Virus record (IMG/VR): IMGVR_UViG_3300020452_000548 | Location: 1-64,000 of that record | DNA: 64,000 nucleotides | Origin: a virus | Strand: one strand, 5' to 3' | Shown: positions 27,149 through 37,247 of the stretch, in pieces | Position numbering within the stretch: the first letter of the stretch is position 1 | Layout: the number at the start of each line of letters is the position of its first letter | Notes under the pieces: model-generated | Seen by the model: only the letters and a program-made list of their open reading frames with translations | Databases searched by the model: none | What the model was told of the DNA's origin: nothing | Position numbers and translations under genes: made by a program

Positions 27149-27488
27149 TCGTTTCATAATTAGTAGTGATCCAGATCATCATACAATAGAAACCAAAGAG
27201 GGCAACCTTGAGGTTTGGATTAAACCATTATCTTGGATTGAGCAACAAGAAGCTCTTACTAAGTTCGTTGAGTTCAATATGGAGGGAGATGATATTAGCC
27301 CCCAATTGGATTTTGGCGGTTATTGGAAATATGTTCTAAACAAGTGTGTAGTGAAAACCGAGCCTCAAATCAAAAAGTCGGATCTGAATAAGCTAAAGCC
27401 TGAAGTCGGCTCAAAGCTACAGGCAGTATTGCCTAGCCTTACTCAATTGATGGAGAACATAGGTGGCGAAACATCCCCTTTGGGATAA
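27141..27488 (+). CDS. tail assembly chaperone, gpG-like (upstream frame)
   Basis: 115 aa from TTG 27141, which overlaps the previous stop (TTGAGTAG) with AGGTGA 5 nt upstream; in-frame TTG 27114 and GTG 27131 are alternatives. The compact alpha/beta sequence (GNLEVWIKPLSWIEQQEALT) resembles the small chaperones encoded just before tape measure genes. Near its end is a perfect slippery heptamer C CCT TTG (27476-27482), two codons before the TAA, from which a -1 shift enters the next open frame. In lambda and relatives the same layout gives gpG and gpGT, both needed to load the tape measure. Confidence 0.75.
   Translation: MSSRFIISSDPDHHTIETKEGNLEVWIKPLSWIEQQEALTKFVEFNMEGDDISPQLDFGGYWKYVLNKCVVKTEPQIKKSDLNKLKPEVGSKLQAVLPSLTQLMENIGGETSPLG
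27476..27482 (+). promoter_or_regulatory. -1 ribosomal frameshift site, C CCT TTG
   Basis: Matches the X XXY YYZ rule in the frame of the upstream chaperone. After slipping, decoding continues GGG ATA ACC into the frame ending at 27856. The frame offset is exactly -1. No hairpin was checked downstream. Confidence 0.7.
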
Positions 27489-27856
27489 CCTTCCCCAACT
27501 TGAAGAAGTATATTGATAGTGAAGGGAAGGTCAATCCTTTCAGCAAGGAACAAACAAACGCCTTGACCTTTCAAACGATTAGATTTGTTCTTGGAACGCA
27601 TTTTAATTGCCCACCTCATTCATGGGATGACCAACCATATGATCGTGTTATGCTCGATTATATGTTCGTGCAGGTGTCGCAAGAAAAACAGGCAGAAGCT
27701 TTGGATAAACAGCGTAAAGAGCAACAAAGGCAGTATAACAAAGGCAACAATAAAGGCGGGCGTGTTATACGGACTACCAGTGATGCGGGGGAGCTGGAAG
27801 ATTTCTTTGATCGTGTCAATGCTGACATGAGGGGAGAGGGAGATGGCGGCAGGTGA
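27482..27856 (+). CDS. frameshift extension of tail assembly chaperone (T part of GT)
   Basis: 124 codons read after the -1 shift at 27482, giving a fusion of about 238 aa with the upstream frame. The frame is open upstream across the end of gpG, and its first in-frame start codon (TTG 27500) has no ribosome binding site, so expression as a fusion is more likely than independent initiation. The extension has an N-terminal part like DUF-type T domains (ITFPNLKKYID, FQTIRFVLGTHFNCPPHSWD) and a charged helical end (QEKQAEALDKQRKEQQRQYN), as known for T domains that bind tube subunits. It overlaps the tape measure start by 14 bp. Confidence 0.7.
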   Translation, partial: GITFPNLKKYIDSEGKVNPFSKEQTNALTFQTIRFVLGTHFNCPPHSWDDQPYDRVMLDYMFVQVSQEKQAEALDKQRKEQQRQYNKGNNKGGRVIRTTSDAGELEDFFDRVNADMRGEGDGGR

Positions 27857-29462
27857 TTTTACAGCCGGGTTAAGTGGATTAGCCAACGCTATGGTTGGGA
27901 TGAAAAAATCTAGCAAAGAAGCACAAGTAGCCGCATTGAAGTACAAAGTTCTGAATACGACATTAGGGCCACTAACTGATATATTCATGAAGGCAAAACA
28001 GTATCTTATTCTGTTAGCTGAGGCATTTACAGACACGGATAAGACCGTTGATGAAACAACAGAATCCGTTGAAGCGTTGAGTGACGCATTAAGCCCACTA
28101 ACAAAGACGCTTCAAGCCATGAAAATGACGATTTTATTCCTTGTTGGAATATTTGCTTTGGTATCAACAGCTCTTGTGATATTTACAGGATCAATAGGAG
28201 GGGCTACGGCAGCGTTCCCTGAGTTCTTTGCCGCATTTGAAAATATTAAGGACTCTATAATGGAAGTCATTGGTCATCTTCAGACTATCGGAGCTACAAT
28301 TCTTGCATTAGACTGGTCGCCTTTACTGAATGTAGCAACAGTAGCAATCATGGGTCTTATATCACTAATAATGCAATTCTATGTGTTTGCATTCAATGTA
28401 ATTGCTATGGTAATTGGAGAGTTCGCTAGATTATTCACATATATGGCCGAAACAGGTGCATTCCAAGCTATTATTGATGGCTATTCAGGCATTTTGACCG
28501 CAGTATTATTGGTCTTTGGTTACATTGGAGAGATATTGAATGCCTTCGGTATAAACTTTGATTCGGTGTTTGCGGCAGTATCAGCAATCTTTGGCGGTTT
28601 TGTTGATTTCATGATAAATAGCGGGTTATTGCTATTCTTTGCGGATTTGATTGGTTGGATAGGTGCGGTTTTACCACCCTTTGTAATCGTAGTAGGGGAG
28701 ATATTGGTTCTAACCGCAAAAGTTCTCGCATTCTTCTTAGGGCCAATTGCTGTTGGAATTGTTAGTGTAGTTAAAATCATCATAAATGTAATTGCGGGGG
28801 CAATAGCAATAGTAGTAGCTGCATTTAGAATCGCTTTTGCCGTGATGAAAACAATTGCAGATGTATGGATGGCTATATTCACAGGGAATTGGCGTGACAT
28901 ACCGGGAATCATCGGTGGCTTGTTTAGCAAGGTTTTGGATATAGCCGGAGATTTGTTTGACTCTTTGGTAGCGATATTCATCAACATTGGGGAAGCGATT
29001 ATCGCACCATTTGTGTATGTATTTGAAGAAGTAGCGGGCATATTCGAATCAATGTATGATGCAATAAAGGATCCAATAACAGAAGCTATTGATTATGTTA
29101 TGTCCCCAATCAATGAGTTAATTGATGCAATTGACTCAATATCATTAGGTGGCCTTATGGATGCGGGTGGTGGTTTGTTAGATAGTCTGAATCCGTTTGC
29201 TTCTGGGGGTATATCAAGAGGGCCAACAAGCGGATACCCTGTCGCATTACACGGAACGGAAGCGGTAGTTCCTCTTCCAGACGGTAGGACTATCCCTGTA
29301 ACCGTCAAAGGAATGGGTGGCGGTAGTGGAGATAACATCACGGTTAATATCGCTGTGAAGGGTGGCGGTAATGCTAAGGATATAGCTAGAGCCGTCAGTC
29401 AAGAGGTTCAACGCACATTCAGAAATAGGTCAAGAGGAATGGGCTTCACAAGGGGTGTCTGA
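27843..29462 (+). CDS. tail tape measure protein
   Basis: 539 aa, ATG with GAGGGAG upstream, directly after the frameshifted chaperones. The N-terminal 90 residues are helical and charged; residues about 95-370 carry several very hydrophobic segments (MTILFLVGIFALVSTALVIF, VAIMGLISLIMQFYVFAFNV, IVSVVKIIINVIAGAIAIVV) typical of tape measures that enter the host membrane. The end has ASGGISRGPTSGYPVALHGT followed by EAVVPLPDGRTIPV, a hallmark of tape measure C-termini. By the rule of about 0.15 nm per residue the tail would be about 80 nm long. Confidence 0.9.
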   Translation: MAAGDFTAGLSGLANAMVGMKKSSKEAQVAALKYKVLNTTLGPLTDIFMKAKQYLILLAEAFTDTDKTVDETTESVEALSDALSPLTKTLQAMKMTILFLVGIFALVSTALVIFTGSIGGATAAFPEFFAAFENIKDSIMEVIGHLQTIGATILALDWSPLLNVATVAIMGLISLIMQFYVFAFNVIAMVIGEFARLFTYMAETGAFQAIIDGYSGILTAVLLVFGYIGEILNAFGINFDSVFAAVSAIFGGFVDFMINSGLLLFFADLIGWIGAVLPPFVIVVGEILVLTAKVLAFFLGPIAVGIVSVVKIIINVIAGAIAIVVAAFRIAFAVMKTIADVWMAIFTGNWRDIPGIIGGLFSKVLDIAGDLFDSLVAIFINIGEAIIAPFVYVFEEVAGIFESMYDAIKDPITEAIDYVMSPINELIDAIDSISLGGLMDAGGGLLDSLNPFASGGISRGPTSGYPVALHGTEAVVPLPDGRTIPVTVKGMGGGSGDNITVNIAVKGGGNAKDIARAVSQEVQRTFRNRSRGMGFTRGV

Positions 29463-29464
29463 TA

Positions 29465-30748
29465 ATGCCGAAGATACAGCTCATTAGAAGGGATAGCTCA
29501 ATTATCGAGTTAGATGCGAATACCATCACCTTTGATTTGAAAAGAAACACTACGGTTGCACCGATACCATTCTTAGGTCAGCGTTTTGGTATTGATACCA
29601 ACCTAACCGATGTAGGAATCAGCATAGGTGGAATAGTTACAGATGACGATAGCGAAGTATTGGGTACAGGGTCAGCTTTTACCATAGATCTATCTCAAGC
29701 TTCAGGAACAATCCCTAGCTCAACATGGTATGGGCAGTATTCAACATCATCAGGTGCATGGAACACAGTAAAAGCAGATTTAGACGGTGTTGAGATTTCA
29801 TTCAAATCAAAAGGGCAACTTGATGCAGGGCTAGGAGAAACTACTGCCATAAGGCTCGCCAACGGCACTACAACATCAAGTGTAGGAGATAGTATAATCG
29901 GTGTAAATATCAGCTCAACGACTACATCAGACTCTCTTGCTACTACTATTGTAAATGCACTCAATTCTGCAAGTATAACCATTGATGGTGCAACAACCGC
30001 CTTCACAACGGCCTTTTCCATATCTCAAGCCAAAGGCCAACAGATGAATAATTCATATTTTCACCAAACAGGCGATATAAGCACCGTCTATAATGGCGAG
30101 CAGATCTTAATCAAGAATAAATCAATAGGATCGGGCGGAGATGTTGCGGTTTCAATTCAAAAAGGCGTGAATGCAGGTAGTAATACATACGCTTTGGTTG
30201 ATGGTTCAAGAGCTAAATGGGATAAGTCGTTCTATGTTAGCAATATGACTGGTGGCGTTAATTCCAATAAAATGACAATGGGAGATAAGGTGCAAGAATT
30301 ACTGAATCTTGCTAATATGTCTGCGGGTGGTGCTTTACTCTCCCCAAATACACTAACGGGCGATGTAATTGATTTGCCCGATAGCGTTGCATCTTTTGAC
30401 GCATCAAGGTTCTTACAAATTGAAGATGCCGAAGTGGTGAAGAAGTATATCGTAGGTGTTCGAGTTCCTTATGAGTCAATAGCAAGTTCAAGCACAGGCC
30501 AAGAAGTATTGAGGCAATTCATAATACCCGCAGGGCCGGGAACAAACTATTCTGCCTCACAAAACACAAGAGAGTTTGACCCTGTGTCAATTGTAAATAA
30601 CGAAAAAGTGCGACCCAACCCATATTTGGAACAGGGTGTTGCATTACCTTGTACTCTTCTGACTTGGAATCCTTCATACGAAGCTGGCGATGGATTTTGG
30701 AGTTATGAATTGAGCTTGGCTGTTGTTGAGCAATTGGTCGGTATTTGA
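29465..30748 (+). CDS. distal tail or baseplate protein
   Basis: 427 aa, ATG with GGGGTG 8 nt upstream, next to the tape measure. Beta-rich throughout: the start (IQLIRRDSSIIELDANTITF) and the end (LEQGVALPCTLLTWNPSYEA, FWSYELSLAVVEQLVGI) form a core that may be a tube-like beta-sandwich, with a Ser/Thr-rich insert between. Position directly downstream of the tape measure is that of distal tail proteins. No precise family match seen. Confidence 0.6.
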   Translation: MPKIQLIRRDSSIIELDANTITFDLKRNTTVAPIPFLGQRFGIDTNLTDVGISIGGIVTDDDSEVLGTGSAFTIDLSQASGTIPSSTWYGQYSTSSGAWNTVKADLDGVEISFKSKGQLDAGLGETTAIRLANGTTTSSVGDSIIGVNISSTTTSDSLATTIVNALNSASITIDGATTAFTTAFSISQAKGQQMNNSYFHQTGDISTVYNGEQILIKNKSIGSGGDVAVSIQKGVNAGSNTYALVDGSRAKWDKSFYVSNMTGGVNSNKMTMGDKVQELLNLANMSAGGALLSPNTLTGDVIDLPDSVASFDASRFLQIEDAEVVKKYIVGVRVPYESIASSSTGQEVLRQFIIPAGPGTNYSASQNTREFDPVSIVNNEKVRPNPYLEQGVALPCTLLTWNPSYEAGDGFWSYELSLAVVEQLVGI

Positions 30749-30749
30749 G

Positions 30750-33700
30750 ATGGGGTTGATTCGTTATCATGGTAAAGCCGTTAGGCTAAATGGCCTAACT
30801 GATGGATTAGTCGTGCCGACAGGCAAGTTCCGTGAATCGGGCATAGATCTAAGACACCCTGCATTTGCCGCAACAGCAAAATCACCTAAGAGCGATGCAC
30901 CAAGAATAGGTAGGTTGCATGAGCCTTCGATTTCTAATCCGTTGAATACGATTAGAGGTTCATTTACTATTGATGCGTGTATTATCCCAGATTATGGTGG
31001 TGTTGTTCTTGAAAAACCCGGACAATTCAAGCTAACCTATGGGAATCCTTTTTCTTCTGGGCCGATGGTTTTTGATGTTATTACTGATGAACGCACATAT
31101 CGCTTAGAAACCACATACAATGCACCTGTAGCTACTCAAAGCAACTCAGGAACATATAGTGGTAGTGAGCATAAGCCACACGACCTTACTCTTGGAGAAC
31201 AACCATTGGTAATGCTCACAGCTCAATTCACAAGGCAGTTCATTCGCTGTTATATCAATGGCGATCTTGTTGCTGAACAAAATCTCGCAGGTGAAAAACC
31301 GTTAGTAGCTGAGAAATCTTCTGACTTGTTTATAGGGGGTCAAGGTGGAGAGTTTAGGGGGATAATAGAGTCAATAAGATTGAATCGAGGGATTACAGAC
31401 CCTAAATTAGAACCATTAACCAACAACGACACCACACTTGGACTGTGGTTATTTGAAGATGATTTTGAAATGCCCGATATTTACTTCTTTGATAATGCCC
31501 GTGCAGCAGTTACCAATCAAGGGAGAGATGGGCCGGATACTCATGATGGTTTGATGCCTTTACCTATGGTAGCAGTAGGACATACATTCACAGGCGATAG
31601 CGGGACTACATTCAAGATCCGTGATTATCCAGCTAATCCCAATGCAAGTGTGGATCGTTATACCGCATTGGAAAAGTTAGCATCTTACATCACAGGCGTT
31701 GATTTGGAGGACATTAAGAATCAAACATGGTATGCTTCGGGAACATTGAGCTTAACCGATGCAGAATACTTTAGCGGGGTTGCCTCAACTTCATTAAATG
31801 CGATAATCAACCATTCTGGAACGCACCCACTAACTGGTCTTTGCACCAGTCCGGCAAGCAAGATGATTAGGTGGTCTGATGATGTAGCAACAGCTTCAGC
31901 TACTGCGGTTGATATGAATCCCATGTCAATAGTTCCAGAAAGAGTTAGGATTACTGCAATAGATTTCGTAAATAGTAAATTGAGTTATACATCTATTCAT
32001 TTGGCTAATGATGAGCAGAACAATGGTGTTGATAATCTCCCCGAAACCCAAAAGCCATTGTTCCCACCAAGCACGGATGCACTTGTATGGTTTGTATTAG
32101 GAAAATCCGATGTATTGATTGATCAAGGTAATGAGAATACCCATGCAAGCGTAGGCGGTCAGAAAACAAGGGCAAAGGACACATTTACAAAATACACATT
32201 TACTCAGAATCAAAGATTCTCGGATAGCACCGAGTTCAACAATGACGCATATTTCATATCTCCAAAAAGTCGCACACTTTCATCAAATAGTGCTACTGTG
32301 TTAGCTGACCCTGCTGATACATATCCAGCTATGGGTGGTGTTACATCATACACATTGGTTGATGGTGATTTCTTCCTCAAAAAATTACCACAGCCCGATG
32401 AGCAGACGGTGAAGCAGACTGTTCAAGGAATTGCTAACTCGTTTGAATACATTAGCGATGATATGTCTATTGGCTCTATTATTGGGCAGAACGATATAGT
32501 CAAAGTTACTGAGAATGTATATTCTGGTGGAATTACAAGAGTTACTAATACTTCGTCATCAGTATTAGCTACAGATGCAAGTAGCGTTCCTTTCAACAGG
32601 ATAATTACGGAATCAGGAGTAGGGGCATACGCTACCAACAGCTTTTCTGCATCAACCCGTGATGAAATAGTCGCTTTGGCGGTTGAAGATATTAGGCCAT
32701 TCATGCTAAAGGGCTTAGATACGGATCATACAGCTCAATTATCCAATGGCGTTCCCACCAATGACGCATACATCCGACACCTAACCCCAGAGAAGGAAGC
32801 TCGGATTGCAGTTATCAAATCACCAACCGCACTTGTTAGTGCAGGTGGCCCTTCGAAAGTGTTAGTCTATTATGATGCAATAGATTTGACTGGAGAAGTA
32901 GTAGCTGGAACAGGGTTTAATCTTAGAAGCGGAATCAACACCAAACTTACGGGCTATCATGCAATAGGGAATACAGGCTATTTGGTCGTGCGTAAGACCG
33001 TTCCCTGTGGTAGTGCATACTTTGGCTCTAAGTCGCTCTCAGAATGGCTTAGAAAGCCCTTTTCAAGCACACCTGCTAATCACAAAGACATACTATTCAA
33101 GATTACAGCTCCGGGCGGGCTGATTTCAGTTCCAACAGCATCATTCAACGGCACATTCTCAAGCCATTCGCTAACAGCTTCACCGACAGGCGACATAACA
33201 CCCTCTCCTTTCATCAATATCGAAGATTGCGTAGTTACAGTAGGCACGGGCATTCAAGGATATGGCCGACCCAAGCCCGTTCCAAGCACTAACACCCCCG
33301 ATGACACAAGCAACTCGGAATACCATTCATTATTCATAGAAAACATACAACGGTCAAAACAGACCGATTATAGAGGGCAAACCCAAACACCTGCATCATT
33401 TAGACGGTCTAATCTAACAGGCTTTGATTTGATAGACAATGACCTCAAAACAGACGAGAGCTTAGTCTTAGTCCATCCAGCTAAGAGAAGCAGATTTGCT
33501 ACATTAGACGATATACTGACTACAAGAGATGGGGGTGGCAATTCATCAACCGCTATAATTGAATTGAATCTTATGAAAGGAAGAATCGAAGAGGTAGCCC
33601 CTATATCTGACGATATGGGTACTACTCAATTGGTATTGAGGGGGCGTTCAATACTGATGGATATTGCAGATAGCAGGGCGATACGAGATTTTAATTTGAG

Positions 33701-36700
33701 TCAGGGTTCTCCGATTAAGGAAATAGGAGATTTAGGAACACCGACTGTTAGCTTGACTTTAGGCGGATTAGGACAGGGCGGAATAGATATTCAACCCACA
33801 TACACCGAACACCCGCTATTTCCCGGTTGGAAAGACAGGATAGTGGGTAGTGGTAATGCTTCAGTTAGGAATGACAAGCAAGCATCCACCTATTATGCCT
33901 CAACAAGAGCTATTACCGAAATACCATTATTCCCGTCTATGTTTTTCGATGTTGATTCAATTGAAAACTCGGATAACGATTCAAGGACACCGCTATCCTC
34001 AGTCCGATCCACTAAGATGAGTATTGATTGCACCATGACGGCAACAAACAGACCTCAGATGAAAACATACGAAAGCAGGTTTTCTATTGATTGGGGGATG
34101 GCTGACGATGTGTCGTCAATTGAAATTACAGACCAGTATTGGGATTTCCTTACGGCTGATACAGGCAGATGGATTTCAAGATGTCAAAGGCCATCGGTTC
34201 AAGGCGTTATCACGACTTACAATAGCGGTGTTTTCACACTGGATGATGCTTCTGCATTTGCTAAATCTACTTTGGAGAGGGGTAGTGCAGATTATTGTGA
34301 TAATACATTTTGGATCACAATAGGTGAAGGCCATCCTACGATTAACGATGGCTTAGGTCAATTAGTAAAGGTCACATATACCAACGCCACTACTTTGACG
34401 AGAGTAAATGGAATCCCCATACGCCATCCAGTGACATTGGCCGACCAAGACTCAACAACACCTAACGGGCTTTTTACAGGTTCTGTAGCTACATTGGGCG
34501 GATACATACACTTGGGCGTAGGGTATGTGCAAAACGCAGATGGTAGTAACAGCTCAACCGCAGTAACAAATGCAGACTTCATAGCTAGTTTGGCTGATGT
34601 AATTGCAGCTTACAACTCAGCACATGGTACACCAAGCTCGTTAGATGGTTATGAGTTCTCAAAATTAGCACCATTGTTAGCTGAAGAAATGGCTACCGCA
34701 GCTTGTAATTTGTTAGGCAAGACTTCATCTGCAAGACAACAAGACCCCGATAATGTAGCTCGATACCTAATCAAAGAAGGCCCTAACATGGAAGCCTTTG
34801 ATTGGGATATAGCTGAGGTTCAAGAAGCATCTGCTGACCGTTATACCGATCCTCCAGTCATAATGAAATGTAGCCACCTTTCATTGAAAGGCAAAAAATC
34901 CGATGGTTCTGCATTGGACTATGTTCGACCATTAGAGCTAGATTTCAACGATATTGCCGTCAAAATGGGCGACTTCAATCTATGTGTTGAAGAAGTCATT
35001 AGGCGAATCAACATGGCGGGCCATCCCCAAGCTAAGAATAGTCAAAGTGGTAGTGCCTTTGACCCGCCACCTTTGTTTGCTACGACTAATGCAGATACAG
35101 GAACGCACATGGGGTATGTTCGAGCTTTCATGGGCAAGGATACTGAGAGTAGAGATGGTGAAGCAGGGGCTTCAATTGTAATACACAGTACCGTTCCCGG
35201 TGCAACAGGCAGAAACTTCTGCGTACACATCAACAACAACACACCCTATGCCTACAAACCAGCTACGGTAATAGGGTATGGGGGGTTGTCGGCTAACAAT
35301 AGTAGGTCGTATCACCCCAACTCATTCCCTGCACCGTTACCGATAGGTTCGGATGGAGAAACCTATGTACCTATATCCACATTTAGAGGCGCACCGCACG
35401 GCTCTATACACGATGCCGAGGGCAACATAAGGTCATACGATGGGTTAGGTGGCGTATGCAAGATAAAGACAGTCGCAACTCCTTCCGTTGTTCAAACATC
35501 CGATGGAAATACATACGCACTATGGAACGGCAAAATGGTATTTCCTCAAGCAAATGTATCATCAGCAGTATCAACAGGATATATCTCAGGATTAGCTGTT
35601 AGCATAAAAACTGAGGATTGGATGAAGAGGATAGGGGCATTGACTTCTGCTGCTAACAAAGGCATAATGAGAGTAAAAGGTCAATTAGCCGATTTTGAAT
35701 ACATCAGTCAATCGGTAGGTTCGGGAACATCAACAAACGCATTCTATATCCACAAGATATATCCCAGAGAGGATTTGGATTCTTTCTATCAGATATTCTA
35801 TGAGGATGTAGGAGATGCAGCTACGGAGATTAACAACATAGATGTTGAGATTCTTTGGCCTCGCCTCGATCCCAATGGGATAGTGTTCTTTGGTGGCGGT
35901 CATACGGGTGTGGTGCTTGATATAAGCGATGGAACGGCAAATGATTACTCATCGGACTACAAACACTTCCTATCTAAAGGCCCTACCGGATTTAGCGGAT
36001 TCCAAAACCTACACGAAACATCAACAGCTTCAGCCGTTCTTGATTTTACAGACATAACAAATGAAGATACGATAAACGAAAACACCCTAAGAGGATTCCA
36101 TCACAAGTTAATCGTGGATAGTTCTGGTAACATGGTTGATGGTTGCCGAGTATATGTGAGGATGAATGAAACGGTTGCATCGGGTTCTCATAGTCAGAAC
36201 AATGCCCAAATGACTGAGGACATATATGGATCCCCGATTCGTGTAACAGGAACAGGTGCTAATTTCACGCTTGTAAATGGCCCTGCAAATAGCGTTGATA
36301 GTGCAGATAAAGGCATTCAGTTTAATGATGGCGGAACAGGAGAGAAAGACCAGTGTATTGCGCTATACAATTACAATTCGGGTGTAGAAGCTGAGTATGG
36401 GCCAATGGCAGATTTTGATTGCCGGACTGATTTTTCAATTAGTGCATTCTTTAATCAGGGGTCATTATCAAATCCTACTTGTGGGCCAATAATCTCCGGT
36501 TTAGATTCCAATGGTCGGCCTTGGGGTTTGTTTTTAGCTGGAAAGAATGCGGGTGTGAATCAGTATATCCAAGTCGCCTTCTGTTATGCCACATCATCGG
36601 GTAATAAGAAAGTGGTTTTTAATGATGTAGATAGGGGCGGGCTGAGAATAGATCGTGACGCATGGTCTTGTGTTGTTGCATCTAAGTCAGGCGATAACGC

Positions 36701-37247
36701 AACAATCTATTTGGCTAACGCAACGGGGTTGAAGTTCGGTGGCAACAACATAGGCGGTTCATGGGATATTGGGACTGTTAATTTAACAGGAATGCAAGAC
36801 ATTACCACATCTCGAAGAGTTCACGATGGGGGTTCTTTGAGTAATGAAGTGAATGTATCTACTACTTCTTCATCTTCGGCTCTCTATGTTGCAGCATCCA
36901 TACCCTCAGCTCTCGGCACTACTGCTGCAACAAAGATGAGTTTGATTGGCGTTTCTGCATTGAAGAAAATTAGTTTCGGTTCTTCAACAACTACGAATAT
37001 GATTGGAAAAATGTATCAACATCCCTATGATGCAATAACAAGCAGTTCCTATGTGGAGATGAGTCATATAGCCAAGAAAGGTTCTGATGGCACATTCATA
37101 GACGCATCCGATGGGGCTAATGATGGAAGAATGGATATTAGCGATACCCTCTTCTTTTCGGGAACGCTATCAAATGTAGCAATACATAATTATCCATTGA
37201 CACAAGCCGATGCAACGGCTTTATGGGATGCTAAGGGGGTATGGTGA
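30750..37247 (+). CDS. giant baseplate/tail protein with LamG-like domains
   Basis: 2165 aa from ATG 30750, one base after the previous stop; an in-frame TTG at 30723 would overlap. Residues about 60-235 form a concanavalin/LamG-like domain (SFTIDACIIPDYGGVVLEKP, MLTAQFTRQFIRCYINGDLV, SSDLFIGGQGGEFRGIIESI). A second LamG-like unit lies near the end, about 1870-2150 (DCRTDFSISAFFNQGSLSNP, IDRDAWSCVVASKSGDNATI, LSNVAIHNYPLTQADATALW). The middle is beta-rich without a family I know. Such domains usually bind sugars. Together with the next gene it would form the tail tip. Confidence 0.75.
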   Translation: MGLIRYHGKAVRLNGLTDGLVVPTGKFRESGIDLRHPAFAATAKSPKSDAPRIGRLHEPSISNPLNTIRGSFTIDACIIPDYGGVVLEKPGQFKLTYGNPFSSGPMVFDVITDERTYRLETTYNAPVATQSNSGTYSGSEHKPHDLTLGEQPLVMLTAQFTRQFIRCYINGDLVAEQNLAGEKPLVAEKSSDLFIGGQGGEFRGIIESIRLNRGITDPKLEPLTNNDTTLGLWLFEDDFEMPDIYFFDNARAAVTNQGRDGPDTHDGLMPLPMVAVGHTFTGDSGTTFKIRDYPANPNASVDRYTALEKLASYITGVDLEDIKNQTWYASGTLSLTDAEYFSGVASTSLNAIINHSGTHPLTGLCTSPASKMIRWSDDVATASATAVDMNPMSIVPERVRITAIDFVNSKLSYTSIHLANDEQNNGVDNLPETQKPLFPPSTDALVWFVLGKSDVLIDQGNENTHASVGGQKTRAKDTFTKYTFTQNQRFSDSTEFNNDAYFISPKSRTLSSNSATVLADPADTYPAMGGVTSYTLVDGDFFLKKLPQPDEQTVKQTVQGIANSFEYISDDMSIGSIIGQNDIVKVTENVYSGGITRVTNTSSSVLATDASSVPFNRIITESGVGAYATNSFSASTRDEIVALAVEDIRPFMLKGLDTDHTAQLSNGVPTNDAYIRHLTPEKEARIAVIKSPTALVSAGGPSKVLVYYDAIDLTGEVVAGTGFNLRSGINTKLTGYHAIGNTGYLVVRKTVPCGSAYFGSKSLSEWLRKPFSSTPANHKDILFKITAPGGLISVPTASFNGTFSSHSLTASPTGDITPSPFINIEDCVVTVGTGIQGYGRPKPVPSTNTPDDTSNSEYHSLFIENIQRSKQTDYRGQTQTPASFRRSNLTGFDLIDNDLKTDESLVLVHPAKRSRFATLDDILTTRDGGGNSSTAIIELNLMKGRIEEVAPISDDMGTTQLVLRGRSILMDIADSRAIRDFNLSQGSPIKEIGDLGTPTVSLTLGGLGQGGIDIQPTYTEHPLFPGWKDRIVGSGNASVRNDKQASTYYASTRAITEIPLFPSMFFDVDSIENSDNDSRTPLSSVRSTKMSIDCTMTATNRPQMKTYESRFSIDWGMADDVSSIEITDQYWDFLTADTGRWISRCQRPSVQGVITTYNSGVFTLDDASAFAKSTLERGSADYCDNTFWITIGEGHPTINDGLGQLVKVTYTNATTLTRVNGIPIRHPVTLADQDSTTPNGLFTGSVATLGGYIHLGVGYVQNADGSNSSTAVTNADFIASLADVIAAYNSAHGTPSSLDGYEFSKLAPLLAEEMATAACNLLGKTSSARQQDPDNVARYLIKEGPNMEAFDWDIAEVQEASADRYTDPPVIMKCSHLSLKGKKSDGSALDYVRPLELDFNDIAVKMGDFNLCVEEVIRRINMAGHPQAKNSQSGSAFDPPPLFATTNADTGTHMGYVRAFMGKDTESRDGEAGASIVIHSTVPGATGRNFCVHINNNTPYAYKPATVIGYGGLSANNSRSYHPNSFPAPLPIGSDGETYVPISTFRGAPHGSIHDAEGNIRSYDGLGGVCKIKTVATPSVVQTSDGNTYALWNGKMVFPQANVSSAVSTGYISGLAVSIKTEDWMKRIGALTSAANKGIMRVKGQLADFEYISQSVGSGTSTNAFYIHKIYPREDLDSFYQIFYEDVGDAATEINNIDVEILWPRLDPNGIVFFGGGHTGVVLDISDGTANDYSSDYKHFLSKGPTGFSGFQNLHETSTASAVLDFTDITNEDTINENTLRGFHHKLIVDSSGNMVDGCRVYVRMNETVASGSHSQNNAQMTEDIYGSPIRVTGTGANFTLVNGPANSVDSADKGIQFNDGGTGEKDQCIALYNYNSGVEAEYGPMADFDCRTDFSISAFFNQGSLSNPTCGPIISGLDSNGRPWGLFLAGKNAGVNQYIQVAFCYATSSGNKKVVFNDVDRGGLRIDRDAWSCVVASKSGDNATIYLANATGLKFGGNNIGGSWDIGTVNLTGMQDITTSRRVHDGGSLSNEVNVSTTSSSSALYVAASIPSALGTTAATKMSLIGVSALKKISFGSSTTTNMIGKMYQHPYDAITSSSYVEMSHIAKKGSDGTFIDASDGANDGRMDISDTLFFSGTLSNVAIHNYPLTQADATALWDAKGVW

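Noticed and set aside
28520-29041. Open 173-codon frame on the - strand inside the tape measure gene
   Set aside because: Mirror of the hydrophobic coding strand; no ribosome site and no known domain.
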